A stretch of 64,000 nt of DNA from Sabellastarte sp. h YS-2021 (lineage: Eukaryota; Annelida; Polychaeta; Sabellida; Sabellidae): assembly GCA_964017235.1 (NCBI GenBank), contig OZ024931.1:103620221-103684220 (forward strand), read 5' to 3'. Positions 59,201 to 64,000 of this stretch are shown here, piece by piece. Positions within the stretch are counted from its first letter, which is position 1; every line of letters starts with the position of its first letter. A program made the translations under genes and the position numbers. The notes beneath the pieces are model-generated. The model did no database searches and had not been told where the DNA came from. It worked only from the letters and a program-made list of their open reading frames with translations.

Positions 59201-62200
59201 TTATCACCTCACCAACCCTACCGACTAAACTGAGTCTGACCAAGATGCTGAGATGGAGACCAACCCTACCCAGGCTTTGGACCGACCAACTGAGGAAGAG
59301 AATGAACTATCTGATCACAACAAGGAATCAATTACCGCTGACCTAGACTAGGTTCTAACTTAATAGCAGTCCTATCAGGAGACTGTCGGAGGCATTAGGT
59401 TGTAGAGTGGCTGGAGTCATATACCAGATTTTGAGAATTCTTCCTCAGATTACAACCCATTTGCTGCTCAAATGTTCAAAGAAAAGTCCAGTAGGTCTAA
59501 CTGCCATGGATGAGCTACAGTACCTTATGGACTTTAATCAGAGCATCAGTTTAGCAATGACCAAGATGATGCAATACCTGTCTGACTGTATTGTAGGGGC
59601 CAAATTGCGCCAATTTTGGGAAACATGGACAACTCTATGAGCCCGTCCAAAGGTCATAAGAATCTTTAGCGAAGGCTACACCTTCTGGATCCAACCAATC
59701 TTGATAAGGTCACCGACTTTCATAAGTGGGTATGTACATTTTTACAGGAACAGCTACCTGATAGATTCATTAATGCACTTGCGCAAAAGAATGCAGTAGA
59801 ACAGGTCAGAACTCAGAAATCTCTAGGTTTCTTCAACCGACTTTTCTTGGTTCTGAAGCCCAACAACCAGTGGAGACCTATATTAGAGCTCAGGTAATGT
59901 GAACCAGTTTGTAAAAACCGAAATTGCAATGGAAACATTAGTGACTATGAGAACCTCCCTTCAGCCAGAGGAGTGGTTGACGTCCATAGACTTCAAAGAA
60001 GCCTTCCGACACATTCCAATACACACAATCCAGGAAATACCTACATTTTCATGTTCAAGTCAATCCTACCAATTCAAAACACTACCATTCGGTCTGTTCA
60101 CAGCACTCATGGAATTCACAGTACCACCATCCTGTCTCCAGCTTACAAACTTTAGTATCTCTGTGTCAGGAATTTGGTTAGATGGTGAACATAGAATAGT
60201 CAGAACTGGACCCCAAATATCAGCCTTTTACTTTGTAGGTTACTAGTTTGACCTCAACGAGGGCAAGGTCAGACCAACCCTAGAGTGCTAGCAGACCTTG
60301 ACAGCTGATGTCCCTGATAGGGTTGTTAACAGCTAAGGACAAAAGGTCAACCTAGGTCGGCTCCATATGAGGCCTATACAGTGGCACTTGTAAAACAATC
60401 GGAGGGTACCAGAATCACTACAAAAAATTAATACCTATCCCCAGGTCACTCCACGCTCACCTAAATTGGTGGATTTGAGAAGAAAACTTCCTTCAAGGTG
60501 AGCCAATACACCCTCTGTCATGCTCTCAAATCTTTATACTGTCAGATGCATCAAAAGAAGGGTGAGGGGCTCACTAAGGGGACCACACTGCAAGGGGTAC
60601 TTAGTCCCTTCCAGAAAGCAAGTAACATATTAAACTATCTGGAACTAAAGGCGGTCTTTCTAGCCATAGGAGTTTTAAGACCTCTGCTCAAACGAGATAG
60701 TACTTACAGCTACAGACAACGTCAGTAGTTGCCCATATAAACAAGGAAGGAAGCATGAGATCAGGCCCACTGTCTATCCTCACCTGGTGCAGTCAATCTG
60801 AGAAGCGGAACATTTTTCCCAAGTGGTGCCACAGTAATCGGGGAGACATCAGGGCTGCACCTATCAAATCCATAGCGGACTTCCTCATGTATCTTTTCTA
60901 GGACAGGAAGTTACAGCCAAATACTATTGATAGCTACAGATCAGCCATTGCACACAAACTATGAAAATAACTCATTAATGTCAGCAAAGATGAGAATATC
61001 ACTCATCTCTTTGATACTTTCCATAGACAACCCAAGGGTCAAAGGGGTATCCCGTCCTGTAACTATCTCTTCATGGATCAAGCACACAGTGATCCTATGT
61101 TATGAACACTCTGATCAATAGGCCCTCACTATAACTTCAGGTTAAAGCCCATGTTAGGGCCTTTGCTGCTTCTAAGGCCTTCCAGTCAGGAGTTCCTTAG
61201 AACAACTTTTTGTCATTGGAAGTTTGTCATTGGAAGTCACATAACACCTTCAAACAATTTTACCTGAAGGATGTGGCCGGGCTGATTGAGCTTTTCCACC
61301 TGAGTCCAGTGGTGGCTGCCCAGCAAATACACAAATAACCCGGTTTTGTGGACCAAAAAAATTCACCTTTTGAACCTATCTACTAACTTTATGGGACCTC
61401 TTCAGGGACTGAACTCGTACTTCTCTTCCCCTAACTCAGAGCAGGTCTATTTAAAAAGGGGTGGGCAATGCCAGTATGCAGACCTATTGGACCCACTGGA
61501 GTCCTGTTTAAGGCCACTATTGCCTTAATTTGGTTTCACTTGCAGTCCTTAGTAACTGACCTGCCTTCCAAGCAGTACTTAATTTAGCAAATGGTCTATT
61601 AGGTAATATGTATTAATGAAAAAAAATTGCAAATTTAATAAGTAAATTAATTTTTTATCAGTTAATACCTTACCTAATGGACAGGTAAGGCACTCCCAAC
61701 AGACCTCCCTATCAACTTACTGGGGTTTATCTAGGTTTATACAAAAAAGATATGTCACTGTCTAGACTGGGGCCACGGTGGCAGAGTGGTAATACTCTCG
61801 CCTCCCACCTCTGAGGCTGGGGTTCAGTTCATGGCCCTACCTCAAGTAGGAAAGCTGGTAGTTGCTTGCCGTTGGTAGGCAGTTTACAGTACAGAACCTT
61901 GACCAACTGTATGTACTGGTTTCCTCTGCCTTTCCAACTACCCATCGTGATATGACCTGTACAGTGTTGAAAGAGACGTAAAACCTCAAATAACAAACAA
62001 GTGACTGTGTAGACAGGAAGTATTACACGCTATGTAGAAAATGCTCACTACTAGACCAGATTTGCCGATGGAAACACAGGATGTCTTTTTCTGATGAATG
62101 GTAGGGCTGTCGGCGCCAACCAGTTTAGCAAATTGTCCATTTGGTAAGGTATTATTAAAAGTTAATTTAGTTTTTAAGTTTGCAAATTATACTATAGCAA

Positions 62201-63618
62201 ATTATACTATAGCACTTTAAGCACTACTGGAGCTATCGTATCTAAACAGACCAGGGGATGAGGGATGACAATCTAAGGATGTTTAGTCTGCCATTATGGA
62301 TAGGAGCCATTAAGAGGACCATCATTTGTTATCCAAGCCACTATGTATGTACATGGATGAAATCCAGGACCCTCTAGGCCACAGTGGCAGATAAATAAGA
62401 CTATCAAAATAAATTAAACTTTGTATCACATAATTTTTGAAACCAGTTCTTTTTTTTTTGTTAACCTGTAATCAGGAGACCAGAAAGATTCTGACAGGAG
62501 TGTGGCAGCATATGGTGTACAATGAGTACCTCAGAGCACTGCTAGGCAAAAATCTGATGGAAGAACACCAGATTGTACCACAAAAGCAGGGTTTCTTTAC
62601 TGGTTAGTAAATAAATTATTTGGATATGTCTAGAATATCACAAAAAACTTTATACTTTGCAACAGCTTACAGGTTATTTTGTACAATCAAATTAATTGAA
62701 TAAGTTTCAGAATGGAAAGGTCAAAAGTTCCTTTTCAGATTTATGGTATATAATTTCTTTGAGTTCTAACCCATTAATACACAATGCATATTTGAACACA
62801 AATACCCATAATTTTAGCCTCTCATACACGAGAACTAGATTGAATCCTGTTGGATACTAATGTTGTAAAGTAATTGTTTTGCATTGTATGTGTATTTATA
62901 TTTGGTGCAATATGTCCATGTATTATACCTGAATAAACCCGAGTCACACATGCATCAATTTAGGCTGCTAAGTAGAGATTTTGTATGGACACTTTCAGGT
63001 TATGATCCAGCTGTGAGGGGAGATGTGGTAAATGTGTTTGCCACTGCTGCCTTCAGATTTGGTCACTCAGAAATTCCAGACATGTTGAGGTTTTCCAGCA
63101 AACTCTTTGATGTTTATGAAGAAATGCACCTGTCTAAGGTATGCACATTCTATCCCCAAAATGGAAGTTTTAATAATATGGAATATTTCAAAAAGTGCTA
63201 GATACCTCCATACTTTAATTGTGCAGCAGACATTAATGTAGAAACTCAGATAAAGATGAAGTACAATCTAGCATTATTGTTCATAACTTAAACTTTTTTT
63301 TTGTATTTGTTGTCCAATTGCTGACAGAGTGTTTTAGAATAAGTTAGTCCTGATGCTAATTTCTATAGGAGCCAATTAGTTTAATATTTTCTGTCTAGCT
63401 CCTGTTTGCCCCAGAGACTTTGTACCACAGCCCTGTGCCTGAGATGTCTGCAGTGGATGCCATCTTACTGGGCATGATTTCAGCTAAAGCAGAGACCCCA
63501 GATGACATGTTTTGTGGCCAGATTTGCAACCATCTCTTCACCTCCACTCCACCCTTTGGTTGGGGCCTGGATCTCCCAGCACTCAACATTCAGAGGGCCA
63601 GAGATCATGGCATTCCAG
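41190..63618 (+). CDS. animal haem peroxidase, first 13 exons (partial, continues past window)
   Basis: Coding exons: 41190-41237, 46080-46200, 46880-46969, 48346-48475, 49892-50169, 51309-51503, 55601-55774, 56539-56640, 58278-58394, 58626-58768, 62476-62602, 62999-63138 and 63399-63618. That is 628 codons plus one base. Phases agree at every junction. The start is a short signal peptide (SSVIVFLCV), then a charged propeptide-like region with helices. The peroxidase domain shows GQLLDHDISHTP (Asp269 haem ester, distal His270, Asp271 calcium ligand), the calcium loop TSWLDTSMVYGS, GDVRQNEQ (Arg422, Glu425) and FRFGH with proximal His531. It ends at RARDHGIP. The residue after Glu425 is Gln, not the Met that forms the sulfonium bond in myeloperoxidase. 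A secreted enzyme oxidising small substrates with hydrogen peroxide is expected. Confidence 0.88.
41619..41898. mobile_element. MITE-like element with GCGGATC ends and 6-bp target duplication
   Basis: Ends AGGGGCGGATCC and GATCCGCTAGTG share GCGGATC in inverse. GTATAC flanks both sides (41613-41618, 41899-41904). Inside are three tandem copies of GTAAGGTGGGGGTTCACAT, a GGGGGG(T/C)C-rich middle and a C16-type run near 41867. It lies in peroxidase intron 1. Confidence 0.75.
43130..44515. repeat. minisatellite array 1, period about 140 bp, with a three-unit higher-order period
   Basis: The unit contains TATATCTCGGAAACCGTAAG, GGAAGTTGATACTTGGTAGG and GACCTTGATTTGACC. Segments around 43255-43500 and 43685-43930 are nearly identical at an offset of about 430 bp, so three-unit blocks were duplicated together. 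Confidence 0.85.
44849..45631. mobile_element. HINE/Helentron-like element B nested in A
   Basis: Same ends as A (TACCCCACAGCC; GGCTGTGGGGTA plus the 3' hairpin) with four minisatellite units. It lacks the unique segment of A and C, so it is a shorter subfamily. T-runs flank both ends. Confidence 0.75.
46080..46200 (+). CDS. peroxidase exon 2: acidic propeptide segment
   Basis: Acceptor GGTTTTCAG; donor AGGA|GTCAGT, the only GT whose phase fits exon 3. Encodes ESEVEEALLHLSDRELHTLA, then LLKEMK. Ends in phase 1. Confidence 0.6.
46880..46969 (+). CDS. peroxidase exon 3
   Basis: Acceptor TTTTTTCAG, donor CACAG|GTGAGT. Encodes an amphipathic stretch MIKEDMLGDATKMTEALIEQ. Phase 1 on both sides. 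Confidence 0.6.
48346..48475 (+). CDS. peroxidase exon 4
   Basis: Acceptor ACATTCTGTCAG, donor CGGGG|GTAAGC. Encodes TKKLLQFLSSNPGIKRAG and a helix AAHTQLEAIKQYRHNWL. Ends in phase 2. Confidence 0.7.
48774..49671. mobile_element. HINE/Helentron-like element C, 5' truncated
   Basis: Starts within the element at TTTTCACCCACAGTGTTTGG, lacking the first about 30 bp, and has about three minisatellite units. The unique segment and the same 3' end with the GCATC-TCT-GATGC hairpin follow. It lies in peroxidase intron 4. Confidence 0.75.
49892..50169 (+). CDS. peroxidase exon 5: start of the conserved region
   Basis: Acceptor CTCCACGAG (weak tract), donor GATG|GTAAGT. Encodes CPFPKVTCSS, YRSIDGTCNN and WGSSHRSLARLISPDYADG, the conserved lead-in of animal peroxidases where the substrate channel begins. 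Ends in phase 1. Confidence 0.8.
51309..51503 (+). CDS. peroxidase exon 6: distal histidine
   Basis: Acceptor CTTGTGTAG, donor CTGG|GTAAGA. Encodes SARLISRKLF and VFGQLLDHDISHTP with the haem-linking Asp, distal His and calcium Asp. Phase 1 on both sides. Confidence 0.9.
51904..52110. repeat. repeat with GATAACTCCAAAACT motif
   Basis: The stretch GATAACTCCAAAACTCTTTC, ACCGATTTCATTCAAACTTG resembles in layout the units at 35.3 kb (TATAACTCAAAAACTATAAC) and 43 kb (TATATCTCGGAAACCGTAAG). It lies inside the 3.5-kb element. Confidence 0.45.
52816..54722. mobile_element. nested TIR element ACAGTAG...GGAAGC
   Basis: The left end ACAGTAGTGTAGGAAGC is inverted at the right (GCTTCCTATGCTACTGT), 15 of 17 matches, followed by G/C-homopolymer stretches with GGGGGGCC at both sides. 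Flanking T-runs prevent fixing a target duplication. No transposase frame is visible. Confidence 0.65.
53408..53515 (+). repeat. possible SINE remnant
   Basis: GGCGGCCATCGCTGGGGTAA, TTTGAATCTC (box B-like) and GGGACGTAAAACCC resemble the tRNA-derived SINE tail at 61.9 kb, but the middle is missing. Confidence 0.35.
55284..55351. mobile_element. HINE/Helentron-like 3' end fragment D
   Basis: CTCTTCTGTATCTCATGGTG, then GGTTGTGGGGTA and a mutated terminal hairpin match the last about 70 bp of copies A-C. Confidence 0.65.
55601..55774 (+). CDS. peroxidase exon 7: Cys-rich loop
   Basis: Acceptor TTTCATTCCAG, donor CTGG|GTAAGT. Encodes NCGTGGCDQN, KECFPIFFPSGD and CIPFVRSQAY, the disulfide-bearing segment with the conserved FVRS. 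Phase 1 on both sides. Confidence 0.88.
56539..56640 (+). CDS. peroxidase exon 8: calcium-binding loop
   Basis: Acceptor TCTTGTCAG, donor CACAG|GTAATG. Encodes RQQANTITSWLDTSMVYGSK, the calcium loop typical of this family. Phase 1 on both sides. Confidence 0.9.
58278..58394 (+). CDS. peroxidase exon 9
   Basis: Acceptor TTTATGCAG, donor GCAG|GTAGGT. Encodes KPLLPPIANDKMC and VIQCFHAG, the LLP segment before the catalytic arginine. Phase 1 on both sides. Confidence 0.85.
58626..58768 (+). CDS. peroxidase exon 10: catalytic Arg/Glu
   Basis: Acceptor CCTGTGCAG, donor TCCAG|GTATTG. Encodes GDVRQNEQVSLTAMHTVFAR and MHNHIL. Arg and Glu align with the catalytic Arg and haem-ester Glu of myeloperoxidase. 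Ends in phase 0. Confidence 0.9.
59031..59120 (+). repeat. DIRS left inverted terminal repeat
   Basis: About 90 bp, matched with roughly three-quarters identity by eye to the inverse of 62071-62158. Confidence 0.75.
59740..60250 (+). pseudogene. DIRS reverse transcriptase remnant
   Basis: Readable blocks are FFNRLFLVLKPNNQWRP, then VKTEIAMETLVTMRTSLQP, WLTSIDFKEAFRHIPIH and YQFKTLPFGL, matching the start of the palm domain of DIRS1-type RT. The YxDD block is not found, and stops and shifts break the frame. Confidence 0.75.
60480..60850 (+). pseudogene. DIRS RNase H remnant
   Basis: Blocks LELKAVFLAIGVLRPLLK and, one frame away near 60722, VVAHINKEGSMRSGPLSIL match the E and D regions of DIRS RNase H. 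At least one frame break. Confidence 0.65.
60865..61530 (+). pseudogene. DIRS tyrosine recombinase remnant
   Basis: The block around 60866-60960 (ADFLMYLF, stop, RKLQPNTIDSYRSAIAHKL) is the typical N-terminal SAM-like segment of DIRS recombinases. The catalytic part downstream cannot be followed with confidence. Confidence 0.6.
61587..61690 (+). repeat. DIRS internal complementary region
   Basis: Contains GTCTATTAGGTAA and, 60 bp later, ACCTTACCTAATGGAC, complements of the outer tips of the two ITRs. Confidence 0.6.
61768..62000 (+). repeat. tRNA-derived SINE with 14-bp target duplication
   Basis: A 233-bp unit. Box A-like GTGGCAGAGTGGTAATACTC and box B-like GGTTCAGTTC (61821-61830) lie at tRNA spacing. 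It ends ACAGTGTTGAAAGAGACGTA, AAACCTCAAATAACAAAC. GTCACTGTCTAGAC and GTGACTGTGTAGAC flank it. It inserted into the 3' part of the decayed DIRS. The fragment at 14806 is a truncated relative. Confidence 0.8.
62071..62158 (-). repeat. DIRS right inverted terminal repeat
   Basis: GGAAACACAGGATGTCTTTT through TTTAGCAAATTGTCCATTTG is the inverse of the left ITR. Confidence 0.75.
62476..62602 (+). CDS. peroxidase exon 11
   Basis: Acceptor TGTAATCAG, donor ACTG|GTTAGT. Encodes ETRKILTGVWQHMVYNEYLR and ALLG, the helix before the proximal histidine. Ends in phase 1. Confidence 0.88.
62999..63138 (+). CDS. peroxidase exon 12: proximal histidine
   Basis: Acceptor CACTTTCAG, donor AAG|GTATGC. Encodes VFATAAFRFGHSEIPDM with the proximal haem ligand His. 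Ends in phase 0. Confidence 0.9.
63399..63618 (+). CDS. peroxidase exon 13
   Basis: Acceptor TTCTGTCTAG, donor CCAG|GTGTGG. Encodes ETPDDMFCGQICNHLF, LDLPALNIQRARDHGIP, which in the family continues as GYN; that part lies outside the window. Ends in phase 1. Confidence 0.88.
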
Positions 63619-64000
63619 GTGTGGCAGTCATTTGCAAAACTTGTGTATGAAATGACTGTAAAAATAGGTCTTTTGACATGACATGAGTAAATGTGATTTT
63701 GTTAAATCTTATCTGGCTGTTATTGTAGTATTTTATCCTTAAACTAAACACAAGCCTACACAACTGAAAATCCACTCTCTGTGTTGTATGTTGAAAAAAC
63801 CCATAATAATGTGCTATCCACCAACTTGAATTGACATTTAAAGTTACCAATATGATTGGCCGTAATGCAAAAACGTTTGTTTTCATCTTCTGTTAATTTA
63901 TTTGTACAGTATTTATAAACTAGCTTAAAATTCACAAACCATGCAGCATTTCAAAACTATATCCTGTTGAAGGACCACATCTACATGCGAGTTTTAGATA

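Larger units (their letters stand above)
59031..62158 (+). mobile_element. decayed DIRS-type retrotransposon with inverted terminal repeats
   Basis: The left ITR (about 59031-59120: AATGGACAATTTGCTAAACC and onward through AAAAGACGTCCTCTGTTTCC) is matched inversely at 62071-62158. An internal stretch at about 61587-61690 carries both GTCTATTAGGTAA and TTACCTAATGGAC, as expected of the internal complementary region of DIRS elements. Remnants of gag, RT, RNase H and YR occur in this order on the plus strand with many stops and frame breaks. It lies in peroxidase intron 10, in the host gene's orientation, and is surely inactive. Confidence 0.8.

Noticed and set aside
61768-61840. tRNA gene
   Set aside because: Box A and B are tRNA-like, but the arms do not close into a cloverleaf and the unit has SINE tail and target duplications.
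1-64000. CRISPR array, bacterial operon or plasmid features
   Set aside because: Introns, SINEs and DIRS-order elements show an animal nuclear genome; the tandem repeats here are minisatellites without spacer structure.

Overview
This 64 kb, AT-rich window comes from an animal nuclear genome. Its genes are split by GT-AG introns, intergenic space is long, and repeats are dense. The repeat content suggests a lophotrochozoan, most likely a mollusc and possibly a bivalve: a 5S-rRNA-derived SINE, a tRNA-derived SINE, minisatellite-bearing Helentron/HINE-like elements and several tyrosine-recombinase (YR) retrotransposons. That assignment is inference, because no species-diagnostic gene is present.

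Layout. 1-6.7 kb: an apparently intact YR retrotransposon on the minus strand (element 1), bounded by two identical 179-bp direct repeats. 6.7-15.8 kb: no convincing host gene, only repeats, a 5S-SINE, a poly-G run and a 1.1-kb repeat carrying a truncated SINE. 15.8-21.5 kb: a second, diverged YR retrotransposon on the plus strand (element 2), whose 3' end runs into a 200-N assembly gap. 25.8-32.9 kb: a complete six-exon gene for a secreted protein of 326 aa. It resembles a zincin-like peptidase family, but the expected HExxH site is replaced by VVNIA. 34.5-36.6 kb: a large foldback. 39.2-40.1 kb: tandem repeats and two 5S-SINE copies. 41.2 kb to the right edge: the first 13 exons of an animal haem peroxidase gene that continues beyond the window. 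Its introns are packed with transposons: a nested pair of minisatellite-bearing elements, a 3.5-kb TIR element with a 6-bp target duplication and another element inside it, and a decayed DIRS element with inverted terminal repeats.

How the parts work. Elements 1 and 2 share one plan: gag, a small ORF2, RT-RNase H and YR. In both, gag ends at the canonical -1 slippery heptamer A AAA AAC, then a 9-nt spacer, then a strong hairpin whose sequence differs between the two. In both, YR lacks a good start codon and begins behind a splice-acceptor-like AG in the same codon phase. The RT-to-YR frame relation differs between the two copies, which argues for splicing rather than frameshifting. Their tips carry a hairpin with compensatory base changes. 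These three conserved signals, and the site-less zincin-like gene, are the most interesting parts of the window.

All exon boundaries were set by hand from reading frame, splice consensus and phase continuity. No database search was possible.
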